DNA of 64,000 nucleotides from an uncultured Ilumatobacter sp. (GTDB lineage Bacteria > Actinomycetota > Acidimicrobiia > Acidimicrobiales > Ilumatobacteraceae), in contig CALKNK010000013.1 of the NCBI GenBank assembly GCA_938091165.1, positions 176,245 through 240,244 on the forward strand. Reading direction: 5' to 3'. Positions 25,397 to 34,882 of this stretch are shown in pieces; position 1 is the stretch's first letter; each line of letters begins with the position of its first letter. A program made the translations under genes and the position numbers. The notes beneath the pieces are model-generated. The model was not told the origin of the DNA, ran no database searches, and was given only the letters and a program-made list of their open reading frames with translations.

Positions 25397-26518
25397 TCAC
25401 TCGAAGACGCCGAGCGTCTCACCAAGACGCTGAGCGAGTACGTCATAAGAGAACTCTGCAAGTACGCGCTCGCGAGATTGCGTTGCCATCGACGCCCGCA
25501 AGTCATCGTCGTCTAGGAGTCGCGCAATAGCGTCGGAAACCATCTGAACGTTCTCTGGTTCGCTAACCACGAGACCAGTTTCACCATGGACAACTGCTTC
25601 AGCTGCACCGCCTGAGTCGCCTGCGATCTGTGGGACGCCGCATGATGCTGCCTCGATAAACACAATGCCAAAGCCCTCTTGTTCGAGACCGCCCCATCGA
25701 TTTCGGCACAACATTGTGAACACATCACCACAGCCATAGAGGCGAATCAGATCAGCATTGTCAACGCGACCCATAAACCGTACGGGAGAATCGAGTTCCT
25801 CGGCGAGCCGCTTGAGTCGTTTTTCCTCGCGCCCACTTCCGGCAATGACCAGTAGAAGGTCAGGTCGTAGGCCCTTCAGGCGGGCGGCAGCACGAATAGC
25901 GGTGTCGAAGCCCTTACGCGGGACCAGCCGCGACACGCTGACCACTAATTCGGCATCAACGGGGAGGCCAAGTCGCTCTCGCGCAGCGATGCGTTCGGAC
26001 GGCGATAACGGTTCGAACTTGTTGGGATCAACGCCGCATGGGACCACGGTGGTCGGCAGCGGCCGGCCGGCGGCATGATCCGCTTCTGCTGCGGGATACC
26101 TGCCCGCAGCGATGATCTTGCGAGCCCGTTTGAGCGTGTAGGCGAGTGCTTGTTTCGACCCTGGCAATCGGCCCGGGATCGTGACCTCCGCACCATGCAA
26201 GACCAGGTCGTATGGCACTTTCAACGAGGGACCTACAAGCCCAAGAGGTACTGCCGGGTCGAGGACCACCAGGTCAGCGCCGAAGTCATCGACCAGATTA
26301 TTTATCTGCCTGACCATCCGTGGATGTGGGAGCAGAAATGGCTCGCTGGTGCGCTCAATCCGATATGGCTCGCCCAAATCGAATTCTGCGGCTCCGTCAT
26401 AGGGGCTCGTGAGCACGGCAAACTTGTCCGACGGAAGACGATGCCACCACTCCCATAGCAATGACTGAATACCACCGATCTTGGGTGGATAGTCGTTGGT
26501 AACAAGCAGATGTTTCAT
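25397..26518 (-). CDS. Glycosyltransferase family 4, PimB-like mannosyltransferase
   Basis: 373 residues. GT-B fold: N-terminal TNDYPPKIGGIQSLLWE, VVPCGVDPNKF at the domain junction, VVSVSRLVPRKGFDTAI, and the donor-binding EQEGFGIVFIEAASCGVP (about residues 285-302) with the retaining-transferase E-x7-E. The combination matches PimB (GDP-mannose to phosphatidylinositol mannoside). This fits an actinobacterial envelope, but related capsule or glycolipid transferases cannot be excluded. ATG overlaps the queG stop (ATGA). Confidence 0.83.
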   Translation of the reverse strand: MKHLLVTNDYPPKIGGIQSLLWEWWHRLPSDKFAVLTSPYDGAAEFDLGEPYRIERTSEPFLLPHPRMVRQINNLVDDFGADLVVLDPAVPLGLVGPSLKVPYDLVLHGAEVTIPGRLPGSKQALAYTLKRARKIIAAGRYPAAEADHAAGRPLPTTVVPCGVDPNKFEPLSPSERIAARERLGLPVDAELVVSVSRLVPRKGFDTAIRAAARLKGLRPDLLLVIAGSGREEKRLKRLAEELDSPVRFMGRVDNADLIRLYGCGDVFTMLCRNRWGGLEQEGFGIVFIEAASCGVPQIAGDSGGAAEAVVHGETGLVVSEPENVQMVSDAIARLLDDDDLRASMATQSRERVLAEFSYDVLAQRLGETLGVFE

Positions 26519-27570
26519 AAGCGTGCGAGGAGTTGCTGCGCAGCCCAGTCGGCGTGTTCGACGAGCGCTGCGTTGGAGTGTTGACGGTAGCGCTCGACCG
26601 TGGCTCGGACACGCATGTCCGTCGGGTCGCCGACGTTGCCGACAACTACCAAAGCATTGCGGCGCACTAAGTCAAAGTCGCGGTTGGCGATGTACCACTG
26701 ACCGTAGCGTTCCTCTATCCAGTTGTCGGGGCGGTCAAGCAGTTCGAGTGCGTCGACCCATGGCTGTGCCTCCGGCGACAGCGCAACCGTGTTCCGCTGG
26801 CCGAGCCGCACGGAGACCGGGCAGACGTCTTGGCAGTCATCGCAGCCATAGATGCGGTCGTGGATGGCCGCTCTGTACTCGATAGGAATCGAACCCGGGC
26901 GCTGCATCACCCAGCTGAGGCAGCGATTTCCGTCAATGACGCCTGGCGCAATGATCGCATCGGTAGGGCAACCCTCAAAGCACCTCGTGCAGCTCCCACA
27001 CCCATCAGGGGCGACTCGTTCGTTCCACTCGTAGGCGGCGGTGGTAATAATCGATCCGAGGACAAAGAAGCTGCCAGCACCAGGAATCAGCAAATTCGCG
27101 TTTTTCCCGTACCAGCCAAGGCCTGCTCGATACGCCACCGCGCGGTCCACGATGGAGTTGTCGTCGGCGAAGGCGACTGCCCGATGCCCTGAACGGCGGA
27201 TGAGCTTACTTGCGGATCGCAGGCCTTCGCGCAGCGGTGCGTAATGATCCACCCAGGCGTATTTACCTACTCGGCCGTGTGGACCAGCGTCTGAACCAGG
27301 GATTGGAGGTTCGGTATCGGTAAGGTACGGGCGGGCAGCCACGATGATGGACCATGCGCCATCGACTGCTTGCGTAGGGTCGGTCGATCGATCTGGGTTG
27401 CGGTAGGTAAATCCCATGTCGGCGTGCAGCCCGGCCGCCTTGCGCTCGTGCAGCGCCGTGCGCGCATCGGTGAGGGTTTCCGCGGAGCAGACGCCAACGT
27501 GGGAAATGCCCCAGCCTTCAAGGTGCTCAACGATTTCTTCGATCGATGGAACTGGCTGGGGACGACGCAC
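26515..27570 (-). CDS. queG: Epoxyqueuosine reductase QueG
   Basis: 351 residues from GTG 27570. Cobalamin-dependent Fe-S enzyme of the last step of queuosine tRNA modification. Shows the catalytic-region DNSIVDRAVAYRAGLGWYGKN (Asp near residue 140), and two 4Fe-4S motifs CGSCTRCFEGCPTDAI and CDDCQDVCP, then a HEAT-like tail (NALVVVGNVGDPT). No other queuosine genes are in the window. Homologs with unknown substrates exist, so the exact reaction is inferred. Confidence 0.88.
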   Translation of the reverse strand: MRRPQPVPSIEEIVEHLEGWGISHVGVCSAETLTDARTALHERKAAGLHADMGFTYRNPDRSTDPTQAVDGAWSIIVAARPYLTDTEPPIPGSDAGPHGRVGKYAWVDHYAPLREGLRSASKLIRRSGHRAVAFADDNSIVDRAVAYRAGLGWYGKNANLLIPGAGSFFVLGSIITTAAYEWNERVAPDGCGSCTRCFEGCPTDAIIAPGVIDGNRCLSWVMQRPGSIPIEYRAAIHDRIYGCDDCQDVCPVSVRLGQRNTVALSPEAQPWVDALELLDRPDNWIEERYGQWYIANRDFDLVRRNALVVVGNVGDPTDMRVRATVERYRQHSNAALVEHADWAAQQLLARL

Positions 27571-27590
27571 ACCGTCAGCGTACGGAACTT

Positions 27591-27860
27591 TTAGGCGTGG
27601 GAAGGAACGCCATACCTCGCAAAGTCCTCAACAGGGACAAGTTGGATCGGAACGTCAACCAATCCGGACTGGATGAACATCGAGATCGCCATCTCTTGCG
27701 AATCGGCAAGACGTGGCACTTCCGAAAGCACGACAGGCACGTAATCGATTGGGCCGTCATCGTTGGCGAGCAAATGCGTTACAAAACAACCATTGCACGC
27801 TGTCGTACCTGCGCCAATGCAGGTTTTACAATCGATGGAGAAGTTCTGGTGCCCGGTCAT
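27591..27860 (-). CDS. Conserved small Cys-rich protein, unknown function
   Basis: 89 residues from ATG 27860 (GTG 27887 is an alternative). N-terminal HQNFSIDCKTCIGAGTTACN with CxxC and a further CNGC pair give four Cys within about 20 residues, likely a metal site, followed by FVTHLL and a C-terminal FARYGVP. This four-Cys pattern recurs in short actinobacterial proteins with CxDCVVTFL. Role unknown. Confidence 0.72.
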   Translation of the reverse strand: MTGHQNFSIDCKTCIGAGTTACNGCFVTHLLANDDGPIDYVPVVLSEVPRLADSQEMAISMFIQSGLVDVPIQLVPVEDFARYGVPSHA

Positions 27861-27923
27861 GTTGCCATCATCTACGAGCACTGTCACAGAGATACAGGCT
27901 GAAGGGACGGAGATGCGAAACTG

Positions 27924-29573
27924 ATGAGCGACATGACCACCGATCCTTATAACGACAGTGATCCCGGTGCCAGTTCAGCGCCGGGCGAACTAGACGACGT
28001 CGCAACTGCCCCCGCTAAGGAACTTCGCAGGTTCAACCGCCGATTGCTTACCGACCCTGTCATCGTCCGCGCCGTTGGCGGCATCGCAATCGGATGCGCT
28101 GTGTTGGCGTGGCCAGACCGCACCGACCGCATACTCGTCCGACTGTTGGGCGTTGCTTTTATCTGGATTGCGGCATCTGCGCTTTGGACCGCAGCCCATC
28201 ACCGAACGCTAACCGCTACGCGGGTCTTCACCGCCGTGGGGGGCGCTACGGCTGGAGGGTTCCTGATCCGTTGGCCTGAGCAATCCGAAATCACCCTTGG
28301 GCGGCTCGTGGGAGCAAGCCTCGTCCTGCTTTCGATCAAGACCTACTCGGTTCGTCGAAAAGACCCTGAGATCAAAGTTCGAGGAGTCCGCCTAACGGCG
28401 TCGGCAATTTCGGGCGCCGTATTGTTCGCATTTCCGGCTGAGACGCTGTCGGGCGCCACCGTGGCTTTAGCAGTGGCGTGGATCATTGTCTCCACAATTG
28501 CCATCTTCGGCATTGTGGATCGTCACGACATCACTGTCGATCCTGATGCTTCGGTCAGCGATGTCGCGCTCGCGTGGCTAGCCAATCGACATAAGGCGGC
28601 AAATGCCCGCGAAAATCTTTACGACAAAATTCTTTTTGATGGTCCAGATCAACCTCGACGGATCACTCGCTTTTTCACCTTGATGACCTTTGCTTCAATC
28701 ATCGCGGCCATGGGGGTGCTGACCGACTCGACGGCCATCGTCATCGGTGCCATGTTGATCGCTCCGCTCATGACCCCGTTAATGGCTATTGCGATCTCGC
28801 TCGTCATGGGGTGGCCAAACCGGCTCGCAATGGCGGTTCTAATCGCGACGGCTGGGATTCTTTTGGCTATCGGCATCGGCGTTCTCCTCGGACTAGTCGT
28901 TCCGGTCGCCATCTCTCCATCCACGAACTCTCAAATCGTTACTCGATCGACACCAACGCCAGTGGACCTCATTACGGCTCTTACCGCAGGCGCTGCGGGG
29001 GCATACGGTCTGTCCCGGCCAGATGTCACGGATTCGTTGCCCGGCGTCGCCATCGCGATTTCACTCGTTCCGCCGCTCTCGGTTGTCGGTATCTCCTACT
29101 CCCAAGCTGAGTGGGCAGCCGGCAACGGCGCACTCCTGTTGTTTATGACCAACATGGTGGCCATCCTGATGATGGGTGGAATCACCTTTGTAATGACCGG
29201 AGTCACCCCACTCTCCGTGGTCTACGAAGGTCAACGTCGAGTGCGAACTGCCCTGACCTCTGTCCTGCTGCTGGCCCTGATCGTCGTTGGTGGCCTGCTC
29301 TTAAATGGAAAGCAGGTCACCTCAGATTCCCTCGACCAATCGCGCACGGTGAAGGCTGTCACCACATGGCTAAAGGATGCTCCGCTGCACCAACTGGTCG
29401 AAAGCAGCGTCGACGACGATGTGGTGAACGTCGTCGTGATCGGCCCTGTCAACGGTCTCGCCAACGTCGACGATTTGGCCGATGCCCTCAGCGCCTCTTT
29501 CGGCCGCAACATCACAGCAGACGTCCGCATCGTCGTTGAGGAGCGGATCACATCGTCGGGCAGCCGGCCATGA
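27924..29573 (+). CDS. DUF389 membrane protein with HdeD-like N-terminal region
   Basis: 549 residues. The N-terminal 185 residues hold six hydrophobic segments with short loops, resembling DUF308/HdeD repeats. A cytoplasmic linker with DASVSDVALAWLANRH follows, then the DUF389 core: FFTLMTFASIIAAMGVLTDS, VIGAMLIAPLMTPLM, a second set of helices with LPGVAIAISLVPPLSVVG, and an acidic tail. DUF389 proteins are putative transporters without a proven substrate. Fusion with a DUF308-like part is less common. Confidence 0.85.
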   Translation: MSDMTTDPYNDSDPGASSAPGELDDVATAPAKELRRFNRRLLTDPVIVRAVGGIAIGCAVLAWPDRTDRILVRLLGVAFIWIAASALWTAAHHRTLTATRVFTAVGGATAGGFLIRWPEQSEITLGRLVGASLVLLSIKTYSVRRKDPEIKVRGVRLTASAISGAVLFAFPAETLSGATVALAVAWIIVSTIAIFGIVDRHDITVDPDASVSDVALAWLANRHKAANARENLYDKILFDGPDQPRRITRFFTLMTFASIIAAMGVLTDSTAIVIGAMLIAPLMTPLMAIAISLVMGWPNRLAMAVLIATAGILLAIGIGVLLGLVVPVAISPSTNSQIVTRSTPTPVDLITALTAGAAGAYGLSRPDVTDSLPGVAIAISLVPPLSVVGISYSQAEWAAGNGALLLFMTNMVAILMMGGITFVMTGVTPLSVVYEGQRRVRTALTSVLLLALIVVGGLLLNGKQVTSDSLDQSRTVKAVTTWLKDAPLHQLVESSVDDDVVNVVVIGPVNGLANVDDLADALSASFGRNITADVRIVVEERITSSGSRP

Positions 29574-30355
29574 TGTACAAAAGCCGAATGAGGGAGGGTG
29601 CGGCGTCCTTTCTCGGAGACTTGCGGCGCAAGGTGACGGGGTCACAAAAATACGAAAGGAATTTCGGCGCAGCGCACAGGCCTCTCACGCGAGTTCACCT
29701 TGGGAAAATTCTCCGAAATCGAGTGATGGCGGCCGGCATAGCAGCACCACGGGACCGCAAGGCCGCCGACCTCAAGGCAACGACTTGCGCTCATTTACCA
29801 CCGAAGCCGCCCTTCGCATGGCTGGCACCCACATCTTCGGATTGCCACCCGTCGTTGCGGCAGTGAGTCCTGCAGTCAAAGCAGCGTTCAGTGCTTCATT
29901 GCGGTGCCGGACCAGGCGCCCAACAAATCGATCCCGTCTTGCTTCTTGAACGTCCAACGCACCTGACCGATAGTTTGCGCCATATCCGCAGCCAGGCGCC
30001 CACCATTGAACTTGGGCTGAAACACCTGAACCTGTCGAACTTGCTCTAAGAAAGTCTGCGCTGGGTCATGCCTCACGGCTGGCCTGTGGTTGCGGTCTGG
30101 CGAAGACAACGGAACGGTGACCCACTTCCCACGCCGAAGTACAGACGTTTTACGTTGGATGGCTTCGCGTCGACTTGACCCATCGCTCTACGCAACCCGA
30201 ACTGGGATTGCTTGGCGCTAGCACTGCTGCGTCCGCCAAAAGGTCGAGACCGTTCTGCACGCCGATCTAGCGACGCCAGAAACTAACCGCAATAGCGTCG
30301 AGAAACTTTGTGCTAAACAGATTTCAACCGAAAACAACTAGAAGGAGAAAATGTT
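29574..30355. other. 782-base stretch without a convincing gene
   Basis: Several frames are open for 60-150 codons on both strands (for example minus 29888-30109) but none has a good ribosome site, a recognised family or protein-like composition throughout. It may include eroded coding DNA. A strong AAGGAG ribosome site near its right end belongs to the next gene. Confidence 0.4.
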
Positions 30356-30712
30356 ATGGACGAATCAACGTGGATGGAAATGTCAGCACAGAATTCCACC
30401 CGGCAGAGCTGGTCTCAGCTCACCTATTTCATTTCAGTATTTGCTTTAACAGCCACCATTGTCTTCGACGGCACCGGCGACTACGCACTCCTTCTAACAG
30501 TCGCAGCAGTCGGTGTTGGCCTGTTTGGAATCTTGTCTTTCGATGCCGCTCAACAGGGGTGGATGCAAATGGCAGAGTCAATGCCCGACAGCATTGCTTC
30601 GACTGCAGTCGGCAAAGCAGCGAGTCAGACCGGTCAATACAACTTTTACCGGGCAACTAATGCCTTATTTACCGCCATCATTTCGGCAGCTCAAATAATA
30701 GCAATCAACTAA
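30356..30712 (+). CDS. Small membrane protein, unknown function
   Basis: 118 residues from ATG 30356, with one of the best ribosome sites in the window (AGAAGGAGAAAATGTT then ATG). Three hydrophobic segments (about residues 20-36, 42-62, 98-117). Lower GC than its neighbours and isolated between two sparse stretches, which could indicate recent acquisition. No family recognised. Confidence 0.65.
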   Translation: MDESTWMEMSAQNSTRQSWSQLTYFISVFALTATIVFDGTGDYALLLTVAAVGVGLFGILSFDAAQQGWMQMAESMPDSIASTAVGKAASQTGQYNFYRATNALFTAIISAAQIIAIN

Positions 30713-31391
30713 CGTGCAGGCCCGTTGGCCAGCGTTCTGATAACCAACTGTGGGATTTCTTCGAGTCCATGCTGCAAATAAACATTGCGTCCGGCATCAA
30801 TATCGGTAGCGACGTCAGGCTCATTCTTGGAGTCAATTGGGCTTTTGCCTGGCGCCAGCGATTCAATATCGCTCGCCGCAGTGAACGACCCGCAACGAGG
30901 AGCGTCAACATTAATTACCCCATACCAGTGCGGCCGGCCTGTGAACGGTCCCGTTCAATTGACGTTGTCTAGCACTCTTGGTCAAGCCAGCCTTCAGGCA
31001 TACGCCTCTCCACAGTTGAAGCTCTGCGACAGAAACCCAACGGTGGGCGAAACCGATATTTGACGAGCAGCTGAAGCTGCTTAAACACCGAAACAGTCGA
31101 ATTTTTAGTCGTTACTTTGATGCTGTCGTTGTTTTGAAGAAAGCTGGTGTATTTCTCAAGGCAACAGGGAGGGCCTCACCCGCTGGTTTCGGTTACTGGG
31201 AACGCTGCACAAGCCAATGCCAGGGCGACCTTGACCTAGGAGAACGACTGGACGACCACTCGCCGGTTCGGAGCGATTGTCCAGGGGTGAGTCGCAACGG
31301 GTCCAGTCAGGTTTTGCAATCAAATCATGGAGTTTTCTAGATGTTTTGAAGCGAGCCGGAACCGTAGAAGCCGAGTGACCGAAGGGTTCAC
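30713..31391. other. 679-base sparse stretch with hairpin
   Basis: No confident gene. It contains an AGCAGCT-GA-AGCTGCT hairpin at 31066-31081 and a plus-strand fragment at 30785-31063 described separately. Confidence 0.45.
30785..31063 (+). pseudogene. Possible remnant of a secreted-protein domain
   Basis: 92-codon open frame bounded upstream by a TAA, without ribosome site. It reads SLAAVNDPQRGASTLITPYQ, then CGRPVNGP, ending in a cysteine. The VNP/ND-P--G--T-YQCG-P pattern resembles repeats of secreted actinobacterial surface proteins. Probably a fragment; weak evidence. Confidence 0.25.
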
Positions 31392-32606
31392 TCAGAGAAT
31401 CGATAGCAAGGCGTTGCTGGGGACGACGTTGACGCCGTCTTTACGCACGTCGCGTACGATTTGGGCATCATTGGTCACCACGACGACTGCGTTGTTGTCT
31501 GGGATACGTTTCACCTCGTCACGAATGACGTCGTCGGCGATAATGCCCGCTGGCGAATACATGACTCGGGTCAAGCGCCGACGAGAAGCATGTGCTCCTA
31601 CAACCGACGCACCATCGAAGATCACCGTGACGTTGGTACCAAACCGCAGGGCGAGGTTCTCAACCACGTCGAGCAACACGTTGCGTTGCTCCTCGAGCGG
31701 AAGATTCGGCCAGCCGAGCTTCGCCACGTTGTAGCCATCGATAATGAGCTGAGCGCCTGATCGTGCGAGGAACTCTGCCGCTTCTCCAGAGCTTGCGATG
31801 ACGCCGCCAGGCAAACTGAGCGGCGTTCGCGCTGATCTTCTCTTCGGGAGTGCGGCCTCCGCATCGTTTTCCGAAGGCGATACCAGCAGGGTTTCAAGCT
31901 GTTCAGCAAGTTGGCGGGCTGTCTCGGCCGCAGCGACAATGTCGTCGTTGTGGTCCGGCACCTGAATCGGCGTGGGTTCTTGAGCGGCAACTAGCTGGTC
32001 CTGAAATGATCGCCGATCGTCCGCTGCAGTCTGCGCCTTGACCACCGCTGCCGCCTCTCGGTCGCGCGCGTGGCGGATCTCCAGCCGCGCGTCTGACAGT
32101 TCCGCCTTCATCTCAGCAAGCAGTTCACCGGCTTTCGTGATTTCGGCTCTGAGTTCATGCACTTCAGTCTCTTGAAGCTCGATAATCTCGTTGCGCTGTA
32201 AGAGTTCGACACGAGTCCGAGCTGCGACCTGTTCGGCAGCATTGCGGCGCTTGTCTGCACGTCGCAGTTGAGCTTGGGCATCGCCGGATTCCGCAGTGGC
32301 ATCAATTTGAGCGGCCAACTCACTTGCCGCATCGGCCCAACCGTCTCCATGCTCAAGCCACAGTCGACCTATTTCATCGACGAGTTCGGGAACCGCCCCT
32401 GCAGCAAGCCGTGTTCGGAAGACCGGGTCATCGTCGATCACCCGCCGAAGGCGACCCAAGGCAGCGTTTGGGAGTCGTTGCTTGTTAAAGAAAGGCTTTA
32501 GCTGCCTTGGGTACGGAAGAGTTGGCTTGCGTTTCTGCCCCTCCGACGCCATGTGTACGGCAAATTCAAGCGCACTGCGAAGGTGCTTGTGCTCGATTTC
32601 GGCCAT
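31392..32606 (-). CDS. NYN-domain (YacP-like) ribonuclease with coiled coil
   Basis: 404 residues from ATG 32606. Residues about 100-235 form a long coiled coil (ELRAEITKAGELLAEMKAEL, ARDREAAAVVKAQ). The C-terminal PIN-like NYN domain has LIIDGYNVAKLGWP with the first catalytic Asp (about residue 280), VIFDGA, and VVVVTNDAQIVRDVRKDG. NYN proteins are metal-dependent RNases; YacP (Rae1) cuts mRNA on the ribosome in Bacillus. The N-terminal coiled-coil extension is found in actinobacterial versions. Confidence 0.88.
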   Translation of the reverse strand: MAEIEHKHLRSALEFAVHMASEGQKRKPTLPYPRQLKPFFNKQRLPNAALGRLRRVIDDDPVFRTRLAAGAVPELVDEIGRLWLEHGDGWADAASELAAQIDATAESGDAQAQLRRADKRRNAAEQVAARTRVELLQRNEIIELQETEVHELRAEITKAGELLAEMKAELSDARLEIRHARDREAAAVVKAQTAADDRRSFQDQLVAAQEPTPIQVPDHNDDIVAAAETARQLAEQLETLLVSPSENDAEAALPKRRSARTPLSLPGGVIASSGEAAEFLARSGAQLIIDGYNVAKLGWPNLPLEEQRNVLLDVVENLALRFGTNVTVIFDGASVVGAHASRRRLTRVMYSPAGIIADDVIRDEVKRIPDNNAVVVVTNDAQIVRDVRKDGVNVVPSNALLSIL

Positions 32607-32732
32607 CACGTGACGCTACCCGACGAATCTCACGTGATCTTTTCATCTTGCCGCCACCCTTTAAAGAATAGCGAACACTTTTCTGTATTATTTGATTGAC
32701 AACGTACACGCGTTCGTGCTTGAGTCGGGCGC

Positions 32733-34421
32733 ATGTCATCCGGAGGCGTTCGAGATTCTTACCAACGATCGTTCGAGGAGCTCGGGCGCCCGCTGAGCGA
32801 CGTTACGTTTTGTGTCGTCGACTTAGAGACCACCGGCAGCAACCGCGCCGACGACTTGATCACTGAGATCGGCGTCGTCAAAGTCCGTGGCGGAGAAGTA
32901 CTCGGCACATTTCAAACACTGGTGAACCCTGGTCGCGTCATCCCGCCGAAAATCACCATCCTCACCGGACTCAACGATGCACTCGTCGCTAGGGCACCAC
33001 GAATCGAGACAGTACTGCCCGCGCTGCTTGAATTCATGGGCGATACCGAATCAGGTGAGACCGTCATCGTTGGACACAACGTCGGATTCGACGTCGCGTT
33101 CATCCGTGCCGCCCTTGAGCGCGCTCAGCGACCGAGACTTGAGGGAATCATTATCGACACGGTGGCACTTGCTCGTCGGCTGGTCCGCGACGAGGTACCG
33201 AACTGCAAGCTGGCGACGTTAGCCAACCGATTACGTTTGGAACATCAGCCGAGCCACCGGGCACTTGACGATGCGTGGGCGACTACGGATTTGCTGCATT
33301 TTCTGATAGGGCGAGCGTCCGGCATGGGCGTTCTCGGACTCGACGACTTAATCGCTCTCTCCAAGCTCGCCGGGCACCCGCAGGCCGCCAAGTTGAATAT
33401 GACCGCTGATCTACCTCGCTCCCCTGGCGTTTACATGTTCTGCGGCCATCAGGGTCAGGTGCTGTACGTCGGCAAGGCGACCAATCTTCGGCAGCGCGTG
33501 CGGAGCTACTTCGGCAGCGACGATCGACGCAAGATCGGGCCGATGCTACGCGAGACTCAGACGGTGCAACATGTTGCACTTCCTGACCCGATCACCGCAG
33601 AAGTCATCGAGCGACGGCTTATCGCGCGTATGTTGCCCCGCTTCAATCGGCAAGGCACTCGCTCCGACAAGTACTGCTACGTCAAACTCAACACGGACGA
33701 ACCGTGGCCCCGCCTCTCAATTGTCAAGAATCCGGCCAGCAGGGGTATCTACCTTGGTCCGCTACCGTCACGCTCAATGGCACGCCTCGTCGTCGAGGCA
33801 CTCCAGACCGCAGTTCCATTGCGGCGCTGCACGGAGCGACTGGGACGAAACTTTGTCGCTCCCGACGGTGTGCCTACCTGCAGCGCAGCACAGCTTGGAG
33901 TGGCGCACTGTCCATGTTCTGGGACCGCCGACGCAGCCGAATACGCTCGCGACGTCGAAACTGCCCGGCGAGCGATGACTGGCGACCCGGGCATCGTCGT
34001 CGACCGTCTCCACGACAAGATGCACTTGCTTGCAACCAAGCAGAGGTTCGAAGAGGCCGCTGCAGTCCGCGATCGACTCCAGGCGCTACTTGAGGCGGTG
34101 AAGCGCCACCGATTAGTCGAGACGCTGCGATCCGCTGATCGGGCACAGATCACCATTGGGGGAACCACATGGATCGTTGAGCATGCCCGGTTGGTTGACG
34201 TCACCAAGGACGGGTTGGCTACCAGAGCACTCCCTGCTGAACCACCTGACTCAGTTCCCCTTGGAACACCTCTCGGTCGCGAAATGATCGACGAAGCGTT
34301 GGTCCTCGCAAAATTCTTTGAGAAGCACGCTGACTCGGCGACTGCCACATGCTCGGGCGACTGGGATTTCCCTGTCGCGCGAGCGAAGCCGTCCGTCACC
34401 TTCGGACGTTATAGGGGTTGA
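32733..34421 (+). CDS. DEDDh exonuclease fused to GIY-YIG (UvrC-like) nuclease
   Basis: 562 residues. The N-terminal DnaQ-like exonuclease has CVVDLETTG (about residues 26-34), HNVGFDVAF and HRALDDAWAT, completing the DEDDh set. The GIY-YIG domain starts at GVYMFCGHQGQVLYVGKATN (about 232-251) with RQRVRSYF. A UVR-like helix pair KQRFEEAAAVRDRLQAL is near residue 440, as in UvrC. There is no UvrC C-terminal RNase H or HhH domain. A repair role is likely; the fusion is widespread in Actinobacteria but poorly characterised. Confidence 0.9.
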   Translation: MSSGGVRDSYQRSFEELGRPLSDVTFCVVDLETTGSNRADDLITEIGVVKVRGGEVLGTFQTLVNPGRVIPPKITILTGLNDALVARAPRIETVLPALLEFMGDTESGETVIVGHNVGFDVAFIRAALERAQRPRLEGIIIDTVALARRLVRDEVPNCKLATLANRLRLEHQPSHRALDDAWATTDLLHFLIGRASGMGVLGLDDLIALSKLAGHPQAAKLNMTADLPRSPGVYMFCGHQGQVLYVGKATNLRQRVRSYFGSDDRRKIGPMLRETQTVQHVALPDPITAEVIERRLIARMLPRFNRQGTRSDKYCYVKLNTDEPWPRLSIVKNPASRGIYLGPLPSRSMARLVVEALQTAVPLRRCTERLGRNFVAPDGVPTCSAAQLGVAHCPCSGTADAAEYARDVETARRAMTGDPGIVVDRLHDKMHLLATKQRFEEAAAVRDRLQALLEAVKRHRLVETLRSADRAQITIGGTTWIVEHARLVDVTKDGLATRALPAEPPDSVPLGTPLGREMIDEALVLAKFFEKHADSATATCSGDWDFPVARAKPSVTFGRYRG

Positions 34422-34882
34422 AATGGGACGAAAGTTTGCGCCACCGCCACGCGTCTCACATGTCTGACCGCAAGTGGGCTTACTGGGCTCGACGAGTCCC
34501 CCACCACCGCACTGGATCTAGCAATTGGTGCACTCGTCGAGCGCAGCTGGTTCAAACATCGATCTATCGGCATAGAGGAGGCGAGCCGCGAATCTTGCGC
34601 GCTGTGAGCGACAACCCCAACTGGAAGCTGACAACAGCAGCACCCACCGCCAAGGCCTGTCTCGGCTCTTTGTCATTCCGTGCGCTTGACGCAACGAGGT
34701 GATTGTAAAGCAGGATCGCTTTATCAGTGCAGCATCCGTACCGGCGATAACGACAAGCCCTGAAATCTTTGTTGAACCATGTTCCTCCCCAGTGCGGATT
34801 ATCCCCCTCCCTGCCGCCGTGCTGACCTGATCCGCAAGTCAATGAACGGCGCGAGGGCTGAAACCGTCGGCGCGCTACGTAG
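34422..34882. other. 461-base intergenic stretch
   Basis: No confident gene. It holds the long inverted repeat at 34487-34542 and a shorter TAAAGC-AGGATC-GCTTTA stem near 34704-34721. It lies between convergent genes, so terminator function is expected. Confidence 0.5.
34487..34542. terminator. Long-loop inverted repeat between convergent genes
   Basis: Perfect 11-base arms GCTCGACGAGT and ACTCGTCGAGC separated by 34 bases that contain further short complementarity (CACC / GGTG). It lies 66 bases after the exonuclease stop. No T tract. Could be a terminator, a processed RNA or a protein site. Confidence 0.35.

Noticed and set aside
29482..29949. Plus-strand frame after the DUF389 gene
   Set aside because: No ribosome site, starts inside the DUF389 gene, low-complexity Arg/Ser content; not supported as a gene.
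34700..34790. 18-codon minus-strand frame after a strong GGGGAGGA ribosome site (start near 34780) followed by a stem
   Set aside because: Looks like a leader peptide but lies downstream of thrB with no gene after it; too short to support.
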